Positions 44,583-54,603 are shown, counted from the stretch's first letter. The stretch: 64,000 nt of DNA from Streptomyces sp. AA1529 (GCF_000280905.1 NZ_ALAP01000037.1:62001-126000); one strand, 5' to 3'. The notes: generated by a model from the letters alone, not told the origin. Translations and numbers: made by a program.

Positions 44583-46259
44583 TCAGCGTCGGGGCGCGGG
44601 GGCGCCGGGAGACTCCTCCCGCAGCCGGTAGTGGTAGCTGTAGGCGTAGCGGAAGCCCAGGCCGGTGTAGAGGGCCTGAGCGGGCGTGTTGGCGCGGCCC
44701 ACCTGGAGATAGAGGCCGCGCACGCCCTCGGAGGCGGCCCACGCGGCCCCCGCGCGCAGGACCGTCGCGGCGACCTTGCGCCGACGGTGTGCCGGGTGGG
44801 TGATCACACAGTAGACGCCGGCCCAGTCGTCGTCACCGCCGACGAACAGTCCGATGCCCGCCGGGGTTCCGGTATCGCTCCCGGCGTCGTCCGGGAAGAC
44901 CGCGACGCAGGCCAGCGGGGCGGCGATACCGGCGATGACCTGGTCGGCGACCTGTCGGCTGTCCTGCTGCGCGTCCAGCTCGACGAAGGCCCGCAGCCAC
45001 TCCGCGGTGGGCGCGGAGCTCAACCGGGTCCGTCGGCCCGCGAGGGGGGCCGGGCCGTCGGCGACCGTCCGGACGGAGGCGGTCAGTACGTGCACCCGGC
45101 TGCGGAGTCGGTAGCCGCGGGCGGCCAGGGACGCGTCCAGAGCCAGGTGTTCGGCCCCCGGTCCGATCTGGACAGCGGCGGGCAGGCCGCGTCCGGCGTA
45201 GAAGTCCTCGACCGTGGACAGGGCCGCCGCCGGATCACCGGCCGGTTCCGTCGCCGGTGGCGACAGCGGCAGGGCGGTGTTGTCAGAACGCAGCCGCCGC
45301 ACGCCCGGGGTGTGGCGCAGCAGCCAGCCGTCGGCGGTCCGGGTGACGGGGGCGGGCCAGGCCGCCAGCGCGTGCCGCTCGATACGCCGTACCTCCTCGG
45401 GAGGGCTTCCGGCGAACGTGTCGGTCAGGGTGCGGGCGAGCTGGTCGAGGACCGAGGCGTCGGCCGTACGGCCCTCGTCGGGCGGCTGGTGTTCGGTGAC
45501 GCCGAGACCGGCGAGGGTGAAGTTCCGGGCCAGGGCCCGTATCGCGGAAGCGAGTCGGTAGGCGGAGAGGCCGTCCGGCTCGGGTACCCCCACGGAGGAG
45601 AACTGGCCCGGATCGAGCACATCGAGATCGAGGTGGACATACACCGCTTCCGCACCCGTCTGCGCGACTGCCCCGACCAGAGCGGACGGGTCGGCCAACT
45701 CGGCCGGGGGGAGGTGGCGGACCGCGTGCCGGTCGACGTACCGGCGCTCGGCGGGGTCGAGGGAGCGCACCCCGGCCAGTACGACCTGCCCGGGCGCGAG
45801 CGGCACGCCGGTGCTCAGTTCGGCGGGGCCGTCACCGAGCAGCGTGCGCAGCACCATGCCGTGGAACGCGCCGGAGGGCGAGGTGTCAGGAGTGTTGAGG
45901 TCGCCGTGTGCGTCGAACCATACGAGCGCCAGTCTGTCGCCGTACCGGCGGTGCGCGCGTTCGACGGGTGCGAGTTCCACCCCGCAGTCGCCGCCGGTCG
46001 TCACGACGGTCCGGTCGGGCAGTCGGTCCAGCGCGAAACGCACGGCGCTCAAGTTCGCGGCCAGCACGTCGAGCGCACGGACTCCGTCCACCGGGCCCGT
46101 CGCCGCGGCCCGGACGTCCACTGGCACACGCGTCCGTGGCGCGGCGGGGAACAGGTCCGCCGTCGCGCGCGCCCCCTGCACCAGGCGGGGTGCCGAGACC
46201 GACCCCGATCCCTGCCACTGCGGAACCTCCAGCACGGCCCAATCCGCACGCGCGGTCAC
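44583..46259 (-). CDS. Arginase-family ureohydrolase fused to a GNAT acetyltransferase
   Basis: A 558-residue two-module protein. Residues 1-285 are an arginase/agmatinase fold with metal motifs GGDC (89-92), WFDAHGDLN (about 115-121) and HLDLDVLDP (209-217). The first motif has Cys where GGDHS carries the metal His. Residues about 290-558 are a GNAT module with the ALAAWPAPVTRTADGWLLRHTPGVRRLRSDNTALPLSP opening and the acetyl-CoA region VYCVITHPAHRRRKVAATVLRAGAAWAASEGVRGLYLQVGRANTPAQALYTGLGF, where the usual Gly of RRxGxA is Lys. The GTG start at 46259 is supported by GGAGGAGAGG upstream. The reading frame is continuous with no internal stop, so this is a true fusion. Substrate unknown; a guanidino or ureido compound that is also acetylated is a guess. 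Confidence 0.82.
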   Translation of the reverse strand: MTARADWAVLEVPQWQGSGSVSAPRLVQGARATADLFPAAPRTRVPVDVRAAATGPVDGVRALDVLAANLSAVRFALDRLPDRTVVTTGGDCGVELAPVERAHRRYGDRLALVWFDAHGDLNTPDTSPSGAFHGMVLRTLLGDGPAELSTGVPLAPGQVVLAGVRSLDPAERRYVDRHAVRHLPPAELADPSALVGAVAQTGAEAVYVHLDLDVLDPGQFSSVGVPEPDGLSAYRLASAIRALARNFTLAGLGVTEHQPPDEGRTADASVLDQLARTLTDTFAGSPPEEVRRIERHALAAWPAPVTRTADGWLLRHTPGVRRLRSDNTALPLSPPATEPAGDPAAALSTVEDFYAGRGLPAAVQIGPGAEHLALDASLAARGYRLRSRVHVLTASVRTVADGPAPLAGRRTRLSSAPTAEWLRAFVELDAQQDSRQVADQVIAGIAAPLACVAVFPDDAGSDTGTPAGIGLFVGGDDDWAGVYCVITHPAHRRRKVAATVLRAGAAWAASEGVRGLYLQVGRANTPAQALYTGLGFRYAYSYHYRLREESPGAPAPRR

Positions 46260-46478
46260 CCGGCCACCTCTCCTCCACAGGTACGGCACCGCAGCGTGCG
46301 CGGTGCGGTCCTGTGATATCCGGCGGACCGGCTCCGCGTCGACCGAATAGAACCGGGCCGCGGGCGCGCGCCCGGGCGGCTCGAAGCCGAACCGCACGAC
46401 TCGGCCCGGGCCCGACTGCCCGGGCCCGGGCCGACTGCGCGCGGGCGCGGACCCGCCCGGTTGACCTGACCGGCCCGG

Positions 46479-47579
46479 CTACGCCCGGTGGTACTGGACC
46501 GGGCGGCGCGGCTCGGCGTCCAGTTCCACCGCGGCCTCGTTCGCCCAGTACGGGCGGCGCAGCAACTCGCGGCCGAGGAGGACCGCGTCGGCCTGGCCCG
46601 AGGCGACGATCTGCTCCGCCTGCCGGGGTTCGGTGATCAGGCCGACGGCGGCGACGGGCAGGTCGGTCTCCTTGCGGACCCGCTCGGCGAACGGCACCTG
46701 GAAGCCGGGGAGGGCCTGGATGCGGGCGTCGGGCGCGTTGCCGCCGGTCGAGGTGTCGAGCAGGTCGACGCCGCGGGCGTGCAGTTCCTTCGCGAGGCGG
46801 ACCGTGTCGTCGCCGGTCCAGCCCTCGCGGTCGTCCTCGGTGTTCTCGCTCAGCCAGTCGGTCGCGGAGGTCCGGAAGAACAGCGGCAGTTCCTCGGGCC
46901 ACACCGCGCGGACGGCCTCGACGACCTCCAGTGCGAACCGGGTCCGGCCCTCGAAGGAGCCGCCGTACTCGTCGGTGCGGTGGTTGGTGTAGGGCGACAG
47001 GAACTCGTTGATCAGGTAACCGTGCGCGCCGTGCACCTCCACGACGCGGAATCCGGCCTCGTGGGCGCGGCGGGCGCTGTCCGCGAACTGCCGCACCAGC
47101 TCGGCTATCTGCTCCCGGGAGAGTTCGTCGGGGATGGTGTGCCCGTCCGTGAAGGGCATCGGGCTGGGGCCCAGCGGCTGCCAGCCGTGGTTCACGCCGG
47201 GTGCCAGGGGTGCGCCGCGGTCGACCCAGGTGCGCTCGGTGGACGCCTTGCGGCCCGCGTGTGCGAGCTGGATGCCGGGGACGGTGCCCTGCTCGGAGAG
47301 GAACCGGGTGAGGCGGGTGAACGCCTCCTGCTGGCGGTCGTTCCACAGGCCCAGGTCGTAGGGGCTGATCCGGCCCTCGGGGGTGACGGCCGTGGCCTCG
47401 ACCAGCGCCAGCCCGACTCCCCCAGCGGCGCGCGCACCCAGGTGCGCGAGGTGCCAGTCGGTGGGCGCGCCCTGGTCGGGGCCGTCCGGCGCGGCCGAGT
47501 ACTGGCACATCGGTGCCATCCAGACGCGGTTGGGCACGGTCACCGACCGCAGGTCGAAGGGCTCGAACAGTGCGCTCAC
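46479..47579 (-). CDS. NADH:flavin oxidoreductase (old yellow enzyme, YqjM type)
   Basis: A 366-residue FMN-containing OYE. It contains VPNRVWMAPMCQYSA with the YqjM-type Cys, IQLAHAGRKAST, VHGAHGYLINEFLSPYTNHRTDEYGGSFEGRTRFALEVVEAVRA with the substrate-binding His residues, and VAAVGLITEPRQAEQIVASGQADAVLLGRELLRRPYW at the FMN phosphate site. Family members reduce activated C=C bonds with NAD(P)H. GTG start at 47579. Divergent from an ArsR repressor, with a dyad operator between them, so it is probably induced by an electrophile or oxidant sensed by that repressor. Confidence 0.92.
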   Translation of the reverse strand: MSALFEPFDLRSVTVPNRVWMAPMCQYSAAPDGPDQGAPTDWHLAHLGARAAGGVGLALVEATAVTPEGRISPYDLGLWNDRQQEAFTRLTRFLSEQGTVPGIQLAHAGRKASTERTWVDRGAPLAPGVNHGWQPLGPSPMPFTDGHTIPDELSREQIAELVRQFADSARRAHEAGFRVVEVHGAHGYLINEFLSPYTNHRTDEYGGSFEGRTRFALEVVEAVRAVWPEELPLFFRTSATDWLSENTEDDREGWTGDDTVRLAKELHARGVDLLDTSTGGNAPDARIQALPGFQVPFAERVRKETDLPVAAVGLITEPRQAEQIVASGQADAVLLGRELLRRPYWANEAAVELDAEPRRPVQYHRA

Positions 47580-47624
47580 GGCGCTCTCCAATCGGGGTGG
47601 GAGCCGTTGCCGGCACAACGGCCT

Positions 47625-47681
47625 TAGTACGATACCCGCCGTACTACGAGACCTGTCAAATTTCGATGACTGCCGTACTAT
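47625..47681. promoter_or_regulatory. ArsR operators and promoter in OYE/ArsR intergenic region
   Basis: The dyad TAGTACG (47625-47631) / CGTACTA (47640-47646) has perfect 7-bp arms. A third CGTACTA half-site at 47674-47680 overlaps the -10 TACTAT (47676-47681) of the arsR gene. With CTGTCA 17 bp upstream, transcription would start at the GTG of 47688, giving a leaderless mRNA. Confidence 0.7.
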
Positions 47682-47687
47682 GGACCT

Positions 47688-48026
47688 GTGCCGACCACGA
47701 CCGCCGTACGCGAACTCCCGCACCCCGCACCGGAGGAGATCCGCCTGGAGACGGTGCTGCACGCGCTGTCCGATCCGATCAGGCTGCGCATCGCCACCGC
47801 GCTGGGCGCCCATGGCGAAGGCGACGGGGCCGGCGCCGCCTGCTCCCAGGTCGAGCTGCCGGTCTCCGCCTCGACCGCGACCCACCACTTCCGGGTGCTG
47901 CGCGAGGCGGGCGTGATCAAGCAGTGCTACCGCGGCACCGCGAAGATCAGCTGCCTGCGCCGCGCCGACCTTGAGGCCCGCTTCCCGGGCCTGCTCGACG
48001 CGGTACTGCGCGCGGCAGCGAGCTGA
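47688..48026 (+). CDS. ArsR-family transcriptional repressor
   Basis: A 112-residue winged-HTH protein: LETVLHALSDPIRLRIATALGA...CSQVELPVSASTATHHFRVLREAGVIKQCYRGTAKISCLRRADLEARFPGLLDAVLRAA. The Cys pairs of metal-sensing ArsR proteins are not in the canonical ELCVCDL form; CSQVE and QCYRG hold two isolated Cys that could act as thiol sensors. GTG at 47688, apparently leaderless. It likely represses the divergent old yellow enzyme gene through the dyad between them. Confidence 0.9.
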   Translation: MPTTTAVRELPHPAPEEIRLETVLHALSDPIRLRIATALGAHGEGDGAGAACSQVELPVSASTATHHFRVLREAGVIKQCYRGTAKISCLRRADLEARFPGLLDAVLRAAAS

Positions 48027-48127
48027 AACCCACCCTTTCGAGGGCCCCGTCGAGGGATCCGCTCACATTGTCGGTCCATCCGGCTACGGTGCGTGGCAAC
48101 TGGCTCACAGCACCTGGAGAGCGCATC

Positions 48128-48769
48128 ATGACGGAGACGCTGGAACGACCGACCGCCAGGACGACACCCATGACGCCCATAGAGACCCCCGAGGGACCAC
48201 CGCGCTACCAGGCGCTGTTCCGGACACTCTTGACCATGGAGGTGCCCGAGGGATACCGGGCGGAGATCATCGGGGGAAACATCGTCATGTCGCCGTGGTC
48301 GAAGGGGTACTACCTCGACGTGATGGACGCACTCGTCGAGCAGCTCATGCCGAGGCTGCCGGAGGGGCAGCGCGTCTCCTACGCCCCATTCCTCTTCGCC
48401 CTGTCGGGGCAGGAGCGGGCCTACGGACCGGACATCTACGTGGCGGCACGCGACGCGTTCCGGACGCATGATCGGTACATCGACGGTGAAGCGCTCACGC
48501 TCGTCGCCGAGTTGACCTCGGATTCGACACGCACCGTGGACTGGACCGACAAGCTACCGGCCTACGCCAAGGCAAGTGTCCCGGTGTATCTGCTCCTCGA
48601 CATGCAGGAGTTGACCCTCTCCGTTTTCGCCTCCCCGACGCCCCTGGGATACGCAGAACGCCGCACCTACGAGTTCGGCGACATCGTGCACCTGCCTTCA
48701 CCGTTCGATTGCGACATCGACACTGCGGGCTTCGGCGCCATGCCGGGCAAGGAGGCGGAAGGAGAATAA
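48128..48769 (+). CDS. Uma2-family (PD-(D/E)XK-like) protein
   Basis: A 213-residue member of the Uma2/DUF820 family. It has YRAEIIGGNIVMSP near residue 55, GPDIYVAARDAF, and LTLVAELTSDSTRTVDWTDKLPAYAKASVPVYLLLD, with the PD...ExT/K arrangement of the PD-(D/E)XK nuclease fold. Streptomyces genomes hold many copies. Their biological role is unknown, and nuclease function is inferred from fold only. ATG at 48128 with GGAGAGCG upstream. Monocistronic. Confidence 0.88.
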   Translation: MTETLERPTARTTPMTPIETPEGPPRYQALFRTLLTMEVPEGYRAEIIGGNIVMSPWSKGYYLDVMDALVEQLMPRLPEGQRVSYAPFLFALSGQERAYGPDIYVAARDAFRTHDRYIDGEALTLVAELTSDSTRTVDWTDKLPAYAKASVPVYLLLDMQELTLSVFASPTPLGYAERRTYEFGDIVHLPSPFDCDIDTAGFGAMPGKEAEGE

Positions 48770-48810
48770 ACCAGGGGCGCGGCGCAAGTCGGACCTGCCA
48801 GAGTTCCGGC

Positions 48811-49548
48811 ATGGACCGACAGACACGCTCCCTGCTCGCGCACGCCGACCACCCCGTCGCGGCGCCGCTCGACGACTTCTCGGTGGACCGACTGCTCTCC
48901 CGGGCGATTCTCCGCGGCGACGAACACGTGATCGACCTCGGCTGCGGCGAAGGTGCGTGGCTGCTGCGTGTCCTGCGAGCGTATCCGGAGGTCACCGGGG
49001 AGGGGGTCGACCTCTCCGCGGAGGCGCTGCAGCGGGCCCGGCGCGGCGCGGAGGAGGCGGGGGTCGCGGGGCGGCTGGCACTGCGCCAGGAGGAGGCCGC
49101 GGCGTTCTCCGCCGAGCGGCCCGGCGACGTGGTGCTGAGCGTGGGCGCCGCGCACGCGTTCGGCGGGCTGCTGCCCACGCTGGAGGGCGCGCGGCGGCTG
49201 CTGGCGCCCGGCGGCGCGGTGCTGGTCGGGGACGCGTACTGGGAGCGCGAGCCGAGCGCGCGGGCGCGGGAGATCCTGGGCGCGTACGAGGACCTGGCGG
49301 GAACGGTCGGGAAGGTCACCGCGGAGGGCTGGACCCCGGTGTACGCACACGTCTCGACCCGGCACGAGCTGGACGACTACGAGTGGAACTGGACCGGTTC
49401 CCTCGCCCGCTGGGCACTGGACCACCCCGGCCATCCGGACAGCGGGGAAGCCCTGCGCGCGGCGGCCGAACACCGGGAGGAGTGGCTGCGCGGATATCGG
49501 GAGAGCTTCGGCTTCGTGTGCCTGCTGCTGCGCCGCACACCCGGGTGA
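48811..49548 (+). CDS. Class I SAM-dependent methyltransferase
   Basis: A 245-residue methyltransferase. SAM motif I is VIDLGCGEGAWLLRVLRAYP, motif II is VTGEGVDLSAEALQRARRGAEEAG, motif III-like is DVVLSVGAAHAFGG, and motif IV-like is LLAPGGAVLVGDAYWE. The C-terminal EWNWTGSLARWALDHPGHP block is typical of a small actinobacterial group. The substrate is unknown. ATG at 48811. Convergent with glyS across a 40-bp palindrome. Confidence 0.88.
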   Translation: MDRQTRSLLAHADHPVAAPLDDFSVDRLLSRAILRGDEHVIDLGCGEGAWLLRVLRAYPEVTGEGVDLSAEALQRARRGAEEAGVAGRLALRQEEAAAFSAERPGDVVLSVGAAHAFGGLLPTLEGARRLLAPGGAVLVGDAYWEREPSARAREILGAYEDLAGTVGKVTAEGWTPVYAHVSTRHELDDYEWNWTGSLARWALDHPGHPDSGEALRAAAEHREEWLRGYRESFGFVCLLLRRTPG

Positions 49549-49566
49549 GACCCGGCCGGCGGCAGC

Positions 49567-49606
49567 GTCGTGGCCCGGCACCCCGCGCGGGGTGCCGGGC
49601 CACGAC
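49567..49606. terminator. Perfect 40-bp palindrome, bidirectional terminator
   Basis: A 20-bp inverted repeat without spacer (GTCGTGGCCCGGCACCCCGC and its complement) between the convergent methyltransferase and glyS genes. Likely serves both. Confidence 0.85.
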
Positions 49607-49624
49607 GGACAGGGAGTGCGGCGG

Positions 49625-51007
<1,383 letters not shown>

Positions 51008-51177
51008 GGTGCTCTCTTCATTGACGGCGAGACGGAATACCTCAGATTACTGGGGGCCGTAGGGGGCGCGGCAAATCGGTTCCGGCTCGCATCGGGACCT
51101 CTTGTCCGGAGTCATCGGGACCGCCCCGGAAGATCCCTTCCGGCAGCGCACCGTGATCACGGAGCGCGAAGCTTTAG

Positions 51178-51215
51178 TTGACAATCGTTTCCAGTTGCGA
51201 TGAAAATGAGTGTCA
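51178..51215 (+). promoter_or_regulatory. znuA promoter with overlapping Zur box
   Basis: A perfect -35 TTGACA (51178-51183) lies 17-18 bp before a -10 region around 51201-51207. A Zur-like dyad TGAAAATGAGTGTCA occupies 51201-51215, covering the -10 and reaching the ATG at 51215. A start of transcription there gives a leaderless mRNA. The Zur consensus comparison is from memory. Confidence 0.75.
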
Positions 51216-52210
51216 TGAACATCGGCCACCGCCCCCGTCGGCTCATACGTACCAGCGCAGCCCTGAGCGTCCTCGGGCTCACCTCCCTCACCCTCGCCGC
51301 CTGCGGCAGCGACAGCGGCGACAGCGGGAAGGTACAGGTGGCCGCGTCCTTCTACCCCATGGCGTACCTCGCCCAGCAGATCGGCGGCGACCACGTCGAG
51401 GTCAGCAACCTGACCAAGCCCGGCACCGAGCCGCACGACCTGGAGCTGAGCCCCAAGCAGACCGGGCAGCTCAGCGAGATGGACCTGATCGTCTACCTCA
51501 AGGGGCTCCAGCCCGCGGTCGACGAGGCCGTCGAGCAGTCGGGCGTCGAGAATCTGGCCGAGGCCTCCTCCTTCACCACCCTGGAGGACCACGGCACCGA
51601 TGTGCACGGCGAGGAGGGCCACGGCGGGCACGGCGACCACGAGCACGGCGAGGAGGGCCACGACGAGCACGAGGGACACGACCACGACACGGCGGGCGAC
51701 CCGCACATCTGGCTCGACCCCGTGCGCTACGCCGAGGTGGCCGAGGGGGTCGGCAAGCAGCTCCAGAAGGCGGACCCCGACCACGAGGACGACTACCGGA
51801 AGAACACCGAGGACCTCGTCTCCCGCCTCAAGACCCTCGACGGGGACTTCGAGGACGGTCTCCGGGACCGGAAGTCCGACACCTTCATCACCACGCACGC
51901 CGCCTTCGGCTACCTCGCCGAGCGGTACGGGCTGCGCCAGGCGGCGGTCGCCGGCATCAACCCGGAGTCCGAGCCCAGCGGGGCCCGGATGAAGGAGCTG
52001 CACAAGATCGCGAAGAAGGAGGACGTGGACACCGTCTTCTTCGAGAACAACGCCAGCGACAAGACCGCCAGGACGCTGGCGGACGACCTCCGGCTGAAGA
52101 CCTCGGTGCTCAGCCCGCTGGAGAGCCTCAAGGACCCGAAGAAGCAGGACTACTTCTCGGTGATGCACCAGAACCTGACCGCACTCGAGACCGCGCTCGG
52201 CGCGCAGTGA
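51215..52210 (+). CDS. znuA: Zinc ABC transporter substrate-binding lipoprotein
   Basis: A 331-residue (from 51215) metal-binding lipoprotein. The signal peptide ends in the lipobox LTLAAC with lipidated Cys30. The cluster A-1 fold includes VAASFYPMAYLAQQIGGDHVEV, KPGTEPHDLELSPKQ with metal-ligand His, and GDPHIWLDPVRYAEVAEGVGKQL. The His/Asp/Glu-rich loop at about residues 126-165 is typical of high-affinity zinc binders. Later ligands are THAAFGYLAERYGL and NPESEPSGARMKELHK. The ATG at 51215 is preferred over 51200 because the Zur box and -10 cover the earlier codon. First gene of znuA-znuC-znuB. Confidence 0.94.
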   Translation: MNIGHRPRRLIRTSAALSVLGLTSLTLAACGSDSGDSGKVQVAASFYPMAYLAQQIGGDHVEVSNLTKPGTEPHDLELSPKQTGQLSEMDLIVYLKGLQPAVDEAVEQSGVENLAEASSFTTLEDHGTDVHGEEGHGGHGDHEHGEEGHDEHEGHDHDTAGDPHIWLDPVRYAEVAEGVGKQLQKADPDHEDDYRKNTEDLVSRLKTLDGDFEDGLRDRKSDTFITTHAAFGYLAERYGLRQAAVAGINPESEPSGARMKELHKIAKKEDVDTVFFENNASDKTARTLADDLRLKTSVLSPLESLKDPKKQDYFSVMHQNLTALETALGAQ

Positions 52211-52221
52211 GGGCGTGAGGC

Positions 52222-53022
52222 ATGACGAGGACGACCGCGGCCCGGGACGGCGCCGCCACAGCCGACGGAGCACCCGCTGTGGCGCTGCGCGAAGCCACCG
52301 CCTCGCTGGGCGGGCGGCCCGTGCTGCGCGGCGTGGGGCTGACCGTGGAGCGCGGCGAGACCGTGGCACTCCTGGGAGCCAACGGCTCGGGCAAGTCCAC
52401 CACCATCCGCGCCGTGCTGGGGCAGGTACCGCTCACCGGGGGTGAACTGGAACTGTTCGGCACCCCGGCGGCCCGGTTCCGGGACTGGCGGCGGCTGGGC
52501 TATGTGCCGCAGCGCTCCACGGCGGCGGCCGGGGTGCCGGCCACCGTGCGGGAGGTCGTCTCGGCCGGGCGGCTGGCCCGGCGGCGCTTCCGCCCGCTGG
52601 GCCGCGAGGACAAGGCCGCGGTGCGGCACGCCCTCGAACTCGTCGGGATGGCGGACCGGATGCGCGACCCGGTCGACGCGCTCTCCGGAGGCCAGCACCA
52701 GCGGGTGCTGATCGCGCGGGCGCTGGCCGCCGAACCCGAACTGCTGATCATGGACGAGCCGCTGGCCGGGGTGGATGTCAGCAGCCAGGACGTGCTGGCC
52801 GAGACCCTGCGCCGGCAGGTGGAGCAGGGCGCCTCCGTACTGCTCGTGCTGCACGAACTCGGCCCGCTCGCCCCGCTGATCGACCGTGCGGTGGTCCTGC
52901 GGGACGGCGTGGTCGAGCGGGTGGCGGACCCTGCCACGCTGCACGACCCGGCCTGCCATCCGCACGACTCCGCGTCCGCCGCCGAGCCGGCGTCCAAGAT
53001 CGGAACGGGATTTCTCTCATGA
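52222..53022 (+). CDS. znuC: Zinc ABC transporter ATP-binding protein
   Basis: A 266-residue ATPase with Walker A GANGSGKST, signature LSGGQHQRVLIARALA, Walker B LLIMDEPLAGVD and H-loop LVLHEL. It energises zinc import with ZnuA and ZnuB at the membrane. The short C-terminal extension ends HDPACHPHDSASAAEPASKIGTGFLS. It overlaps znuB by 4 nt (ATGA, 53019-53022), so translation is coupled. The 11-nt gap after znuA holds GAGGGCGTGAGGC. Confidence 0.95.
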   Translation: MTRTTAARDGAATADGAPAVALREATASLGGRPVLRGVGLTVERGETVALLGANGSGKSTTIRAVLGQVPLTGGELELFGTPAARFRDWRRLGYVPQRSTAAAGVPATVREVVSAGRLARRRFRPLGREDKAAVRHALELVGMADRMRDPVDALSGGQHQRVLIARALAAEPELLIMDEPLAGVDVSSQDVLAETLRRQVEQGASVLLVLHELGPLAPLIDRAVVLRDGVVERVADPATLHDPACHPHDSASAAEPASKIGTGFLS

Positions 53023-53948
53023 TCGAGATGCTGGACTTCGCGTTCATGCAGCGCGCGCTGCTGGCCGCGCTGCTGGTCGGCATCGCGGCACCCGCCGTGG
53101 GGATCTACCTCGTCCAGCGCCGCCAGGCGATCATGGGCGACGGGATCGGCCATGTCGCGCTCACCGGCGTCGCGCTCGGCTTCCTGCTGAGCACCAATCC
53201 GGTGTGGATGGCGGTGCTGGTCGCCTCGCTCGGCGCGATCTCCATGGAGCTGATCCGCTGGTACGGCAAGGCGCGGGGCGACGTCGCGCTGGCGATGCTG
53301 TTCTACGGCGGCATGGCGGGCGGCGTCATGATCATCAACTTGTCGCCGAACGGCTCCAACGCGAACCTCACCACCTACCTCTTCGGCTCCATCACCACCG
53401 TCTCCGCCGAGGACCTGGTCGCCATCGTGGGGCTGTCCGCCTTCGTGCTGCTCGTCTCCCTCGGACTGCGGCGGCAGCTGTTCGCCGTCTGCCAGGACGA
53501 GGAGTTCGCGCGGGTGACCGGGCTGCCGGTGCGGCTGCTGAACCTGCTGCTGGCCGTGACGGCCGCAGTCACCGTCACGGTGGCGATGCGGGTGGTCGGA
53601 CTGCTCCTGGTCAGCGCGCTGATGGTGATCCCGGTCGCCGCAGCCCAGCAGGCCACCCGCGGCTTCGCCGCCACGCTGGGGCTGGCCGTGGGCTTCGGTG
53701 TCGCCGTCACCCTGTCCGGCACGGTGACCTCCTACTTCGCCGACGTACCGCCCGGGGCGAGCATCGTCGTGCTGGCGATCCTGCTCTTCGGGATCGTCAC
53801 CGCGCTGGCCGCTCCCCTGGCGCGGCGCAGATTCCGCAGCGGGGGCGGGGCTGTCGCCGGAGGGCAGGAAGAGGGCACTCTGGTAGCGGACGGGAGCGCG
53901 CAGGCGGACGGCGGCACCGGGCCGGTGGATCACCCGCGCAGGGTGTAA
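53019..53948 (+). CDS. znuB: Zinc ABC transporter permease
   Basis: A 309-residue ABC-3 family permease. About eight hydrophobic helices, from MLDFAFMQRALLAALLVGIAAPAVGIYLVQRRQAIMGDGIGHVALTGVALGFLL through VVGLLLVSALMVIPVAAAQQATRGF to IVVLAILLFGIVTALAAPLARRRF. Motifs RRQAIMGDGIGHVAL and GLPVRLLNLLLAVTAAVTVTVAMRVVG are typical. The C-terminus is a hydrophilic, Gly/Ala-rich tail. Last gene of the znu operon. Confidence 0.94.
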   Translation: MIEMLDFAFMQRALLAALLVGIAAPAVGIYLVQRRQAIMGDGIGHVALTGVALGFLLSTNPVWMAVLVASLGAISMELIRWYGKARGDVALAMLFYGGMAGGVMIINLSPNGSNANLTTYLFGSITTVSAEDLVAIVGLSAFVLLVSLGLRRQLFAVCQDEEFARVTGLPVRLLNLLLAVTAAVTVTVAMRVVGLLLVSALMVIPVAAAQQATRGFAATLGLAVGFGVAVTLSGTVTSYFADVPPGASIVVLAILLFGIVTALAAPLARRRFRSGGGAVAGGQEEGTLVADGSAQADGGTGPVDHPRRV

Positions 53949-54056
53949 TACCCGCCCACCGGGGGCGCCTGGCACAATGGGGGGCCGCGAACGCCGCGCC
54001 GACCCGGAGCCGCCCCGGCGCCTCCCCGGAGCCGACGAACGTTAAGGAGCCAGAGC

Positions 54057-54470
54057 GTGACCACCGCAGGTCCCCCCGTACGCGGCCGGTCGACCCGGCA
54101 GCGCGCCGCCGTGTCGGCGGCACTCGCCGAGGTCGAGGAATTCCGCAGCGCGCAGGAACTGCACGACATGCTCAAGCACCGCGGCGACTCGGTGGGGCTC
54201 ACCACGGTCTACCGCACCCTCCAGTCCCTCGCCGACGCCGGTGAGGTGGACGTGCTGCGCACGGACGACGGTGAGGCCGTCTACCGGCGCTGCCACAGCG
54301 ACGACCACCACCATCATCTGGTCTGCCGCGCCTGCGGCAAGGCCGTGGAGGTCGAGGGCCCGGTGGTGGAGAAGTGGGCGGCCGCCGTCGCGGCCGAGCA
54401 CGGCTTCGTGAACGTGGGGCACACGGTGGAGATCTTCGGCACCTGCGGGGACTGCGCGGCCGCGGGGTAG
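54057..54470 (+). CDS. zur: Zinc uptake regulator Zur (Fur family)
   Basis: A 137-residue Fur-family repressor. The winged HTH is STRQRAAVSAALAEVEEFRSAQELHDMLKHRGDSVGLTTVYRTLQSLADAGEVDVLR. The regulatory/structural metal sites are in YRRCHSDDHHHHLVCRACGKAVEVEGPVVEKW and IFGTCGDCAAAG. The CxxC pairs (CRAC, CGDC) form the structural zinc site. With zinc bound it represses znuACB and zinc-free ribosomal paralogues in Streptomyces. The GTG start at 54057 has AAGGAGCCAGAGC upstream. 108 bp after znuB, with a possible own promoter (CACAAT near 53972). Confidence 0.94.
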   Translation: MTTAGPPVRGRSTRQRAAVSAALAEVEEFRSAQELHDMLKHRGDSVGLTTVYRTLQSLADAGEVDVLRTDDGEAVYRRCHSDDHHHHLVCRACGKAVEVEGPVVEKWAAAVAAEHGFVNVGHTVEIFGTCGDCAAAG

Positions 54471-54603
54471 CCCGCGGGCCCGGCGCGGCGGCGGTGCCGC
54501 GGACGCCCGCCGCCGCACTTGAGAGGGCCCCCGGCCCCGTTCACGTCGCCGAGCAGCACCGGCCCGCCGCGGCACCCGCGGAGAACGTCCCGCGGACCCG
54601 CGG

